Shown in pieces: positions 16,464-24,533 of a stretch of DNA of 64,000 bases. Numbering within the stretch: position 1 is the first letter of the stretch; the number at the start of each line of letters is the position of its first letter. The DNA is from DATBLE01 sp963791425. Its GTDB lineage: Bacteria > Actinomycetota > Thermoleophilia > Gaiellales > Gaiellaceae. Made by a program: the position numbers and the translations under genes. The notes under the pieces were generated by a model. That model made no database searches. It worked only from the letters and a program-made list of their open reading frames with translations, and was not told the origin of the DNA. The stretch is from the NCBI GenBank assembly GCA_963791425.1, contig CAWBSE010000003.1, positions 434,001 through 498,000 on the forward strand. The letters are read 5' to 3'.

Positions 16464-17909
16464 GTGGCGGCTCGGACGTCCGAACGCAGCGAACAGGGCG
16501 TCATCTGGCCGCGCGCGTCCGCCGGCGCGTGGTTGCTGGCGCTGGCATTCCCGATCCTGCTCGTCCATATCGACTTCCAGCCGGGCTGGGACACGACGGT
16601 CGGGTCGACGCATGCGCATATCGTCCTCTCTGACCTGGCTGTCATCGTCTGCCTGGTCGCGGCGCTGGCCACGGCCGTGCGCGACGGGCTCGGGCCCTTG
16701 CGGCAGGGCGTGCCCGTGTGGATCGCGATCGGGGCGTTCCTGGCCTGGGTCTGGGCGGCCACCCTGTACCCGCTGCGGGGCTCCGACCCGTATCCGTGGC
16801 ACGACCACATCGTCACCACCGGCAAGTTCGTCGAGTACGCGCTGCTGGCGCCCGCGGCGGCGCTGCTGCTCCGGCGCGCGGACGACCTGATGCTCTTCCT
16901 GCTGGCCGTCGTCGCCTCGAGTGCGGCGGCGTCCACGCTCGCCGTGTGCCAGTTCCTCGGCTGGCGGGTGGCGAAGGGCTGGCCGGCCGGGTACCGGCAG
17001 CCGTCCTTCCTCGGCCATCACGACTTCGCCGCGCTGTCCGGCTTCGCGCTGGTGATCGCGCTGGTCGCGCTCGCGATACCGGCGTGGCGGCTCGACCGGC
17101 GAATCGCGTGGACGGCCGGCGTTGCCGGCACGATCGGGCTCCTCATCTCCGGCTCGCTCGCCGGCGCGTTCGGGCTGCTCGCAGCCGGCGTCGCGTGCGC
17201 GGTCGTCGCGCGCGGGTCCTGGCGGCGCGCCCTCGCGATCCTCGGCGTCTCGGTGCTCGTGCTCGGCGGCGTGGTCTTCTTCCGCGGCGGCGACGTGAAG
17301 TCGTTCCTCCACTTCGCCGGGCTCGGTCAGAAGCAGGAGCAGATCGGCGTCGAGAGCTACGTCCAGCGGACGATGCTCGCCTACTACGGCTGGCGGGTGT
17401 TCCTCGACCACCCGGTTGAGGGCGCCGGCTGGCAGGCGACGAACGACGCCTACGTCTACGGGCCGCTGCTGCCGCGGCTACACGAGAAGTTCCCGAAGAC
17501 GCCGGAGATCGGGTTCCCGGCGCCCGACCACCCGTACGGCATCCAGAACGCATACGTCCAGGCGCTCGCCGACCTCGGCGCCGTCGGGTTCCTGCTCTTC
17601 CTCGCCGCGCTCCTGACGCCGATCGCACTCGGCGTGATGCGGCTCGTGCGCGGCCCGCCCGACCCGTCGGCACTGATCCCCGTCTCCTGGGTGGTGGTGG
17701 CGATGGGCGAACTGACCGCGATCGGCCTCGTCTCCGGCATCCCACTCGACGCGATGCTCTGGATCGCCGCCGGCCTCTGCGCCGCTGCGCCGCTCCTCGC
17801 AGACCCCGCCCTCGCGCAGAAACGACCAAAAAAAGGAAACCCCCACCCAGGGTGGGGAGCCGACCCGCCGCCCTCTACCGGCAACGGTACCGGCAACCTC
17901 GACGCCTGA
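16464..17909 (+). CDS. Wzy-like polymerase / O-antigen ligase family membrane protein
   Basis: A 481-residue protein with about ten hydrophobic helices and a large outer loop after the SGSLAGAFGLL helix. The loop contains YYGWRVFLDHPVEGAGW and, later, PDHPYGIQNAYVQALADLGAVGFLLF, which match the Wzy_C/WaaL pattern (H-P-x-x-G-x-G and H-N/N-A-Y...G). Such proteins join repeat units or ligate glycans on the periplasmic side. GTG 16464 lies eight bases after the shared -10 box. The last 30 residues (KKGNPHPGWG... rich in G, P and K) lie outside the membrane domain and are coded by a stretch that also forms a hairpin and A-tract. Confidence 0.85.
   Translation: MAARTSERSEQGVIWPRASAGAWLLALAFPILLVHIDFQPGWDTTVGSTHAHIVLSDLAVIVCLVAALATAVRDGLGPLRQGVPVWIAIGAFLAWVWAATLYPLRGSDPYPWHDHIVTTGKFVEYALLAPAAALLLRRADDLMLFLLAVVASSAAASTLAVCQFLGWRVAKGWPAGYRQPSFLGHHDFAALSGFALVIALVALAIPAWRLDRRIAWTAGVAGTIGLLISGSLAGAFGLLAAGVACAVVARGSWRRALAILGVSVLVLGGVVFFRGGDVKSFLHFAGLGQKQEQIGVESYVQRTMLAYYGWRVFLDHPVEGAGWQATNDAYVYGPLLPRLHEKFPKTPEIGFPAPDHPYGIQNAYVQALADLGAVGFLLFLAALLTPIALGVMRLVRGPPDPSALIPVSWVVVAMGELTAIGLVSGIPLDAMLWIAAGLCAAAPLLADPALAQKRPKKGNPHPGWGADPPPSTGNGTGNLDA
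17828..17857 (-). terminator. Hairpin plus T-tract, terminator-like on the minus strand
   Basis: At 17841-17857 CCCCACCCAGGGTGGGG folds into a six-base-pair G/C stem. On the minus strand this is followed by GTTTCC and seven T (17834-17828), the form of an intrinsic terminator. It lies inside the 3' end of the Wzy-like gene. No minus-strand gene ends here; the nearest minus-strand gene on the right ends at 20114, so it could only stop antisense transcription. Confidence 0.4.
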
Positions 17910-17992
17910 AGCACACGCGTCTGTGACGATTCCGCGCCGATTCGGGTGCGGGCGCAGCGCCGCAGACCCGAGCGTCCCACCGTCGGCCTGAC

Positions 17993-17998
17993 TACGAT
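17993..17998 (+). promoter_or_regulatory. -10-like TACGAT before the epimerase
   Basis: TACGAT is followed by nine bases and the ATG of the epimerase at 18008, with no ribosome-binding site between. This is a leaderless layout. Confidence 0.5.
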
Positions 17999-18007
17999 GG
18001 CTCCCCG

Positions 18008-18931
18008 ATGGCCAAGGTGCTCGTCACCGGCGGCGCGGGCTTCATCGGCTCCAACCTCGTCCGTGCGCTGCTCGATCGCGGCGACGACGTCCGCGTCCTC
18101 GACAATTTCTCGACCGGCAACCGGGCGAACATCGCCGGACTCGACGTCGAGGTCGTCGAGGGTGAGCTGCGCAGCTACGAGCGCGTCCACAACGCTGTCC
18201 GCGGCACGGAGCTCGTCTACCACCTCGGCGCGCTCGGCTCGGTGCCACGCTCGGTGCAGGATCCGTTGACCTCGAGCGCGGTGAACGTCGAGGGAACGCT
18301 GAACGTCCTGCTCGCCGCGCGCGACGAGGGCGTGCGCCGCGTGGTCTACACGTCGAGCTCCTCGGTGTACGGCTCGAGCGCCGCGCTGCCCGCGCGCGAG
18401 GACGCCGCCCCCGACCCACTCTCGCCGTACGGGGTCGCCAAGCTCGCCGCCGAGCGCTACTGCATCTCGTTCTCGCGGGTGTACGAACGCTTCGAGAGCG
18501 TCGTCGTCCGCTACTTCAACGTCTTCGGCCCGCGGCAGAGCCCGTTCTCCCAGTACGCCGCCGTGATCCCGCTGTTCATCACCGCGATCGCCGAGGGGCG
18601 CCCGATCACGATCGAGGGTGACGGCGAGCAGCGCCGCGACTTCACCTACGTCGAGAACGTCGTCGACGGGACGCTCCGCGCGGGCGACACGGCGGGCGTG
18701 AGCGGCCGGATCTTCAACGTCGCCGCCAGCGCCCCCGCGAGCGTGAACGACGTCGCGGACGCGATCGGCCGCATCGTCGGCAAGCCCGTCGAGCGCATCA
18801 GCGCGCCTTCGCGCGCCGGGGACATCCGGAACTCGTGGGCCGACATCACCGCGGCGCGCGAGACGCTCGGCTACGAGCCGACGGTCGCGCTCGAGGACGG
18901 CCTGGAGCGCACGGCCGCCCAGCTCCGATGA
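18008..18931 (+). CDS. NAD-dependent nucleotide-sugar epimerase (GalE/WbpP-like)
   Basis: A 307-residue extended short-chain dehydrogenase. The NAD motif GGAGFIGS lies at residues 8-15, the catalytic serine in YTSSSSVYG, and the catalytic pair Tyr141/Lys145 in SPYGVAKLAAERY. NVFGPRQ and RRDFTYVENV complete the epimerase pattern. It probably interconverts UDP-glucose/galactose or their N-acetyl or uronate forms. Which pair cannot be told from sequence. The stop overlaps the start of the following GT4 (ATGA), so the two are one operon. Confidence 0.92.
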   Translation: MAKVLVTGGAGFIGSNLVRALLDRGDDVRVLDNFSTGNRANIAGLDVEVVEGELRSYERVHNAVRGTELVYHLGALGSVPRSVQDPLTSSAVNVEGTLNVLLAARDEGVRRVVYTSSSSVYGSSAALPAREDAAPDPLSPYGVAKLAAERYCISFSRVYERFESVVVRYFNVFGPRQSPFSQYAAVIPLFITAIAEGRPITIEGDGEQRRDFTYVENVVDGTLRAGDTAGVSGRIFNVAASAPASVNDVADAIGRIVGKPVERISAPSRAGDIRNSWADITAARETLGYEPTVALEDGLERTAAQLR

Positions 18932-20142
18932 TTCGCGTCCTCAGAGCGATCGCCCGCCTGAACATGGGCGGGCCGACACTGCACGTCTCGTACCTGTCCG
19001 CCGGCCTTCGCGACCGCGGGTACGAGACGACGCTCGTCGCGGGCAGCGTCAGCCAGGGCGAGCAGTCGATGGCCTACGTCGCCGAGGAGCTCGGCGTGCC
19101 CGTCGTGACGATTCCGCACCTGCACCGCGAGATCTCGCCGGTCCGCGACCTGCTTGCCACCTTCCGGCTGGCCCGGATGATGCGCGCCGAGCGGCCGACG
19201 ATCCTGCACACGCACACGGCGAAGGCCGGCGCGGTCGGGCGGACGGCGGCGCTGCTCGCCGGCCGTGCGCGGCCGCCGATCATCGTCCACACGTTCCACG
19301 GCCACGTGCTGCGCGGCTACTTCGGCCGGTTCTGGACGGGCGTCTTCCGGCTGCTCGAGCGGTCGCTCGCGCGGATCACGGACGCACTGGTCGCGGTCAG
19401 CCCCGAGGTCCGAGACGAGCTGGTCGCGCTCGGGGTGGCGCCCGCGGAGAAGTTCCGGGTGATCCGCCTCGGGATCGACCTCGAGGCGCGGCTGACCGAA
19501 GACGGGTCGGCGCGTGCGGAGACCCGGCGGGTGATGGGCGTGTCCGACGACCGGTTCCTGGTCGGCTGGATCGGGCGGATGACCGGCGTGAAGCGCACCG
19601 ACGTCGTGCTGAAGGGATTCCGCGCGCTGCGCGACCAGGGCGTCGACGCGACGCTGTGCATGGTCGGCGACGGCCCCGACCACGACTCGGTCGAGGAGCT
19701 CGCCCACGAGCTCGGCATCGTCAAGCACTGCCTGTTTCCCGGCTACCAGGAGGACGTCGGGATGTTCTTCGACGCGTTCGACGTCTTCGTGCTCCCCTCG
19801 GCGAACGAGGGGACGCCGGTGACGGCGATCGAGGCGCTCTCGTCCGGCTGCCCGGTGGTGGCCACCCGGGTCGGCGGCGTGCCCGACGTGGTCAGCGACG
19901 GCGAGGACGGGTTCCTGGTCGCCGCGGGCGCCGTCGGCGAGCTGGCGGACCGGCTCGCCCAGCTCGCGCGCGACCCGGAGCTCCGCGCGCGGATGGGCGC
20001 CGCCGGCCGGGAGCGGATGCAGACGCGCTACGCCGTCGACCGGCTGATCGACGACATGGACGCGCTCTACCGCGACCTGCTCGCGAAAAAGGGACTTCCG
20101 GCTCCGACAGCGGTCAGCGAGGGAGGGACTGGAACGCCCTGA
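18928..20142 (+). CDS. Glycosyltransferase family 4
   Basis: A 404-residue GT-B protein. IARLNMGGPTLHVSYLSAGL at the N-terminus, HTHTAKAGAVGRTAALLAG, HTFHGHVLRGYF, GWIGRMTGVKRTDVVLKGF, VGDGPDHDSVEEL, and NEGTPVTAIEALSSGCPVVA with E-x7-E are present. The HTHTAKAG and HGHVLRGYF motifs are typical of the WbpX/WcaL-type group often seen with epimerases. Translation is coupled to the epimerase. The last 29 bases overlap the convergent glycosidase gene. Confidence 0.91.
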   Translation: MIRVLRAIARLNMGGPTLHVSYLSAGLRDRGYETTLVAGSVSQGEQSMAYVAEELGVPVVTIPHLHREISPVRDLLATFRLARMMRAERPTILHTHTAKAGAVGRTAALLAGRARPPIIVHTFHGHVLRGYFGRFWTGVFRLLERSLARITDALVAVSPEVRDELVALGVAPAEKFRVIRLGIDLEARLTEDGSARAETRRVMGVSDDRFLVGWIGRMTGVKRTDVVLKGFRALRDQGVDATLCMVGDGPDHDSVEELAHELGIVKHCLFPGYQEDVGMFFDAFDVFVLPSANEGTPVTAIEALSSGCPVVATRVGGVPDVVSDGEDGFLVAAGAVGELADRLAQLARDPELRARMGAAGRERMQTRYAVDRLIDDMDALYRDLLAKKGLPAPTAVSEGGTGTP

Positions 20143-21268
20143 AGGACGGCTTCTTGGTGCCGTCCACCGTCATCAGCCCTGACTGCCACCCCGCGAGCGA
20201 CGGCTCGTCGCGGACGAGGAACCAGAGCATCAGCGCGATCCGCGGGTTCGCGCGCGCCACCGCGAACGCCTGGGTCAGGTAGAGCGCCTGCTTCGCCCAC
20301 GACACGCCGGCCACCGGGTCGGGCGGATCGGTCTGGTAGCCGTACTCGGTGATCCAGATCGGCCGGGGCCCGTAGAGGTGGCCGACGGCCGCGATCAGCA
20401 CGTTGATGTTGGCCAGCGTGATCGCGGTCGGCAGCCCGCCGGACCGCGTGCCCGGCGGCCGCGTCGTCGGCGTCTCGGCCGGCCCGCCGTAGTACGGGTT
20501 GTGCGCGTACGCGTCGAAGGTCTTCATGCCGGCCTTCTTCGCCGCCGTCAGGAACGCGACGGGTGAGACCGACGGCCTCGAGCTCACCGGATTGTTGTTC
20601 CCGCGCGGCGCGGTGACACCGCACGCCACCCGCTCGCCCTTGAACAGCGTCGCGTGGACGCCCTCGTACACGGCGTTGCAGATCTTGGCGTAGGCGGCCG
20701 CGCTGGCGACCACCCACTTGCCGCCCTGCTTGACGAACTGCGGGCGCAGGTAGGTCGGATTGTTCGGCTCGTTCCAGGCTGTCCACAGCCGCACGGCGGG
20801 CAGGGTGCGGCCGTCGTCGCCGACATATGTGCCGCTGTACCGGGCCGCGGCCGCATAGGCGAACCCGCGCAGGTACCTGAAGTCGAGCGGCGGCCTGTTC
20901 GAGCTCTGCCCGCCGTTCGCCCACCGCGGCGTACCGGTGATCGAGAAGAGCAGCTTGATCCCGTACTTCGCCGCGTAGAACGCCGTGCGGTCGTACAGCG
21001 TCCAGTTGTACCCGGCGTCGCGCGGGTCGCTCGCCTTGAACGGACGGTTCTTCGCGACCCCGAGCGGGCCGCCCCAGTACAGGCTCACGCGCAGGACGCC
21101 GACGTGCAGCGCCTTGTAGTTGGAGAAGACGTTGGAGAGATCGCCGAAGAACGTCTGGCCCTGGTCGTAGACGCCGATCGACATGTGCGGCGACGCTCCG
21201 GCGACGGGCAGGCACAGTCCGGCGGCGGCCGCCAGGGTCGCCGCCAGGACCCACCACCGGTTACACAC
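20114..21268 (-). CDS. Secreted glycoside hydrolase, clan A (GH5/GH39-like)
   Basis: A 384-residue protein with a signal peptide (about residues 1-25, hydrophobic core WVLAATLAAAAGLCL, AxA-like site near AGA). The body is a TIM barrel of clan GH-A: the acid/base is Glu167 in WTAWNEPNN and the nucleophile is Glu308 in IWITEYGYQT. It probably hydrolyses or trims a polysaccharide outside the cell. GTG 21268 overlaps the UDP-xylose synthase stop by eight bases, so it follows that gene in an operon. The 3' end overlaps the convergent GT4 by 29 bases. Family number and substrate are uncertain. Confidence 0.82.
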   Translation of the reverse strand: MCNRWWVLAATLAAAAGLCLPVAGASPHMSIGVYDQGQTFFGDLSNVFSNYKALHVGVLRVSLYWGGPLGVAKNRPFKASDPRDAGYNWTLYDRTAFYAAKYGIKLLFSITGTPRWANGGQSSNRPPLDFRYLRGFAYAAAARYSGTYVGDDGRTLPAVRLWTAWNEPNNPTYLRPQFVKQGGKWVVASAAAYAKICNAVYEGVHATLFKGERVACGVTAPRGNNNPVSSRPSVSPVAFLTAAKKAGMKTFDAYAHNPYYGGPAETPTTRPPGTRSGGLPTAITLANINVLIAAVGHLYGPRPIWITEYGYQTDPPDPVAGVSWAKQALYLTQAFAVARANPRIALMLWFLVRDEPSLAGWQSGLMTVDGTKKPSFRAFQSLPR

Positions 21269-22190
21269 CTACCGGCGCCCTTCCAAGCATGCGCCGGAGC
21301 CCGTCCTCGAGCTGAACCTCCGGCTCCCAGCCGAGGATCTGCCGCGCACGCGTGATGTCCGGCTGGCGGATCTGGGGGTCGTCGACGGGCAGCGCCTCGA
21401 AGACGATCTCGCTGGCCGAGCCCGTCACCTTGAGGACGGTCTGGGCGAGCTCGAGAATGGTGAACTCGGTCGGGTTCCCGAGATTGACCGGGTAGTGCTC
21501 GTTGCTCTCCGCGAGCAGGATGAGGCCGCGGATGAGGTCGTCCACGTAACAGAAGCTCCGCGTCTGCGAGCCGTCGCCGTACGCGGTGAGCGGTTCGTTC
21601 GCGAGCGCCTGGCGGATGAAGTTGGGGATCGCGCGCCCGTCGTACGGCCGCATCCTCGGCCCGTACGTGTTGAAGATCCGGACGATGCCGGTGTTGACGC
21701 CCTGCTGGCCGTGGTACGCCATCGTCAGCGCCTCGGCGTAGCGCTTCGCCTCGTCGTACACGCCGCGCGGGCCGATCGGATTGACGTGCCCCCAGTAGGT
21801 CTCGGGCTGCGGGTGCACCTGCGGGTCGCCGTAGACCTCGCTCGTCGAGGCGAGCAGGAACCGCGCGCGCTTGAACTTGGCGAGCCCGAGCGCGTGGTGC
21901 GTGCCGTACGAGCCGACCTTCAGCGACTGCAGCGGCATGCGCAGGTAGTCGACGGGGCTGGCGAGCGCGGCGAAGTGGTAGACGAAGTCGACCGGCTCCT
22001 CGATCTGGAGGTTCTCGGTCATGTCGTGGTTCAGGAAGACGAAGTCGGCGCTCTGGATCTGCTCGACGTTCCTGAGCGACCCCGTGACGAGGTTGTCGAC
22101 GCAGATCACCCGCAGGCCGCGGCCGAGGAGCTCTTCGCAGAGGTGCGAGCCGAGAAAGCCCGCGCCTCCGGTGACGACCGCAGTAGGCAC
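21261..22190 (-). CDS. UDP-glucuronate decarboxylase (UDP-xylose synthase)
   Basis: A 309-residue protein. GGAGFLGSHLCEELL at the N-terminus binds NAD. STSEVYGDP carries the catalytic serine region and Tyr145/Lys149 lie in RGVYDEAKRYAE. The stretch HPQPETYWGHVNPIGPRG is specific for the UXS/ArnA-decarboxylase group. It converts UDP-glucuronate to UDP-xylose. Xylose is therefore likely to be one of the sugars in the product of this locus. GTG 22190 follows a TACACT box at six bases, so it is probably leaderless. Confidence 0.93.
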   Translation of the reverse strand: MPTAVVTGGAGFLGSHLCEELLGRGLRVICVDNLVTGSLRNVEQIQSADFVFLNHDMTENLQIEEPVDFVYHFAALASPVDYLRMPLQSLKVGSYGTHHALGLAKFKRARFLLASTSEVYGDPQVHPQPETYWGHVNPIGPRGVYDEAKRYAEALTMAYHGQQGVNTGIVRIFNTYGPRMRPYDGRAIPNFIRQALANEPLTAYGDGSQTRSFCYVDDLIRGLILLAESNEHYPVNLGNPTEFTILELAQTVLKVTGSASEIVFEALPVDDPQIRQPDITRARQILGWEPEVQLEDGLRRMLGRAPVGV

Positions 22191-22196
22191 GCCGGA

Positions 22197-22202
22197 AGTG
22201 TA
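22197..22202 (-). promoter_or_regulatory. -10-like TACACT before the UDP-xylose synthase
   Basis: On the minus strand TACACT ends six bases before the GTG start, with only TCCGGC between, so there is no room for a leader or ribosome-binding site. Confidence 0.5.
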
Positions 22203-22292
22203 GAGGGAGGCGCCCCCGCCTTAACCGGTCCCTAACTCCTTGGACGATAGGCACTAGTAACTCGGGTCGTTGCAGGGGAAAATGCTGCTCCC

Positions 22293-24533
22293 GTGCGCTT
22301 CCCCCTCGTACTCGCGGCCGCCGCGGCCGCCGTCGCCGTGGCCGCAGTCTCGCCCGCCGCCCCGGCGGGCGAGCCCTCGTGCGCCCACGTGGGGGTGACA
22401 CCGGCCTATGCGGGCAGCGTCCGGAAGGCGCTCGGTGCCAAGGAGGACATCTGGGGGAACGCGCTGATCGCACGCCCGAACGGCCCGACGTACGGGTCGG
22501 TGAAGCGGTTGCTGAAGCCGCTGCTGTTCGCCCGCTCGAAGAGCTCGAGCCTGACGGCGTCCGGCGTCTACTACCTGCCGTTCGCGCAGCCGCTCGGCGT
22601 GCGCGGCGCGCAGACGGTCGCCCTCCACGTCGCGGACGGGAGCGAGATCCTCTCGCAGACGGCGAAGGGGCCGAGCCTGAAGGTCTTCGTCGGCCCCGAC
22701 GGGCACGAGCGGTTCGGGTCGTGCCTCGCCCGCCTGTCGGCCGCCACGCTCGCCGACGGGTTCCTGCCGATCCTTCAGACCCAGTACGTCGACACCGGCG
22801 GCACCCGGTACCACCAGGAGTCGTTCTCGGTGCGGGGGCTCGGCACCGGCGAGCTCGTCAGCTTCGTCCGCCTGACCGCCGACGCCCGGCACGGCAAGGG
22901 CGCGGAGCTCTCGCTCGTACCCCTCGGCTCACGGCGCGGCGCCCGGGTCGCGCAGGGAACCATGCACATCAAGGTCGCGGCCGGAGAGACGGCGACGCTG
23001 TACGCGGGCTGGCTCGTCCCGTACGGCGGCGCGCCGGTGCCGATCGACCAGCCGGTTTACGACGCCGCCCGGCAGCGGCTGGTCGACTTCTGGGTGCAGC
23101 GCCTCGGCGACCGGCCCGTCTACGACGTCCCCGAGCGCGTAGTCACGAACGCCGAGCGCAGCCTCCTCGTCCAGGACCTGGCGCTGACGTGGCGCTACAG
23201 CGTCGGCAACCAGTACGAGGAGTTCTCGTTCGCGGAGGCGCTCGACGCGGCCGAGGTGATGGCCGAGTACGGGCTTCCGGGCGTGACGAAGGAGATCCTG
23301 CGCAGCTCGCTCACCCGGCTGACCGGCGGCACGTCGAACTGGCGCGCCGGCGAGAAGCTGACCGCGGCCGCGCTCTACTTCCGCCTCTCGGGCGACCGGC
23401 AGTACCTCGCCGACGCCACGCCGGTGCTGTCGAAGATCGTCGAGGGCCTTGGCCGGCAGATCCGGACGGGTCACGGCGGCCTGCTGCGCAAGGAGCGGTA
23501 CTCGTCCGATGTCGCGGCACAGGTCTACGGGCTGCACGCCCAGGCGGCGGTCTGGCAGGGACTGAACGCGATTGCCGACGCCTGGCGCGCCACCGGCCGC
23601 ACCGCCCACGCCCGCAAGGCGCGGGCGCTCGCGATCGCGCTCGGGCGCGGACTGCACAGGGCCGTAGCCCGCTCGGCGCACAAGCTGAAGGACGGGTCGC
23701 TGTTCGTCCCGGCCGCGCTGCTCGCGCACCACGAGCCGTTCGACGCGGTCACGTCGTCGCGGCCCGGCAGCTACTGGAACCTCGTCGTGCCGTACGCGCT
23801 CTCGTCGGGCTTCTTCACGCCCCGGAGCCGCTGGGCGAACGGGATCTACCGGTACATGCTCGGGCACGGCTCGCGCCTGCTCGGCCTCGTCCGCGCCGGC
23901 GCGTACTCGCTGTACGGCAAGCCGAAGTACCCGGTCTCGGGCACCGACCAGGTGTACGGGCTGAACGTCGCGCGGTTCCTCGCCGACAACGACAAGCCCG
24001 ACCAGCTCGTGCTCAGCCTGTACGGGATGCTCGGCGCGTCGATGACCCCGAACACGTTCGTCTCGGGCGAGGCGGCGACGGTCTCACCGCTGCGTGGCGC
24101 GAGCTACCGGTCGATGTACATGCCGCCGAACACCGCGAGCAACTCGGCGTTCCTCGAGACGCTCCGGCTGATGCTCGCCCACGAGACACGCGACAAGGAC
24201 GGCTCGCCCGTCGGGCTCGAGCTCGCGTACGCGACGCCCCGCCCGTGGCTGGGCGAGGGCAAGACGATCGCCGTGAACCACGCGCCGACGAGCTTCGGCT
24301 CGCTCTCGTTCTCGCTCCACCGCGAGGGCCGCCACGTCTTCGGCACCGTCCAGGTGCCGTCACGCCACCCGCCGTACACGATGCGGCTGCGGCTGCGGCT
24401 CCCCAACGGCCTGAAGCTGCGGGCCGTGCGTATCAACGGCCATCCCCGGTCGATCAACCGCAAGAGCGGGACGGTCAACCTGTCCGGGCTACGTGGGTCG
24501 CTCGACGTCGTCGCGCTGCTGTCGCGCCGCTGA
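22293..24533 (+). CDS. Large secreted protein, probable (alpha/alpha) barrel glycan-active enzyme
   Basis: A 746-residue protein with a clear signal peptide (hydrophobic, alanine-rich, cleavage near SPAAPAGEP). The first 270 residues look like a beta-rich sugar-binding domain. Residues about 290-620 are helical with repeated aromatic/acidic motifs (YEEFSFAEALDAAEVMAEYG, NWRAGEKLTAAALYFRLSGD, SYWNLVVPYALSSGFF), as in glycogen-debranching-type or GH15/GH63-like (alpha/alpha)6 barrels. The last part is a small beta domain (LRLPNGLKLRAVRINGHPRSI). I do not recognise the exact family, and catalytic residues cannot be assigned. GTG 22293 was chosen because it gives the signal peptide. It ends immediately beside the natural stop of the convergent binding protein. 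Confidence 0.7.
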   Translation: MRFPLVLAAAAAAVAVAAVSPAAPAGEPSCAHVGVTPAYAGSVRKALGAKEDIWGNALIARPNGPTYGSVKRLLKPLLFARSKSSSLTASGVYYLPFAQPLGVRGAQTVALHVADGSEILSQTAKGPSLKVFVGPDGHERFGSCLARLSAATLADGFLPILQTQYVDTGGTRYHQESFSVRGLGTGELVSFVRLTADARHGKGAELSLVPLGSRRGARVAQGTMHIKVAAGETATLYAGWLVPYGGAPVPIDQPVYDAARQRLVDFWVQRLGDRPVYDVPERVVTNAERSLLVQDLALTWRYSVGNQYEEFSFAEALDAAEVMAEYGLPGVTKEILRSSLTRLTGGTSNWRAGEKLTAAALYFRLSGDRQYLADATPVLSKIVEGLGRQIRTGHGGLLRKERYSSDVAAQVYGLHAQAAVWQGLNAIADAWRATGRTAHARKARALAIALGRGLHRAVARSAHKLKDGSLFVPAALLAHHEPFDAVTSSRPGSYWNLVVPYALSSGFFTPRSRWANGIYRYMLGHGSRLLGLVRAGAYSLYGKPKYPVSGTDQVYGLNVARFLADNDKPDQLVLSLYGMLGASMTPNTFVSGEAATVSPLRGASYRSMYMPPNTASNSAFLETLRLMLAHETRDKDGSPVGLELAYATPRPWLGEGKTIAVNHAPTSFGSLSFSLHREGRHVFGTVQVPSRHPPYTMRLRLRLPNGLKLRAVRINGHPRSINRKSGTVNLSGLRGSLDVVALLSRR

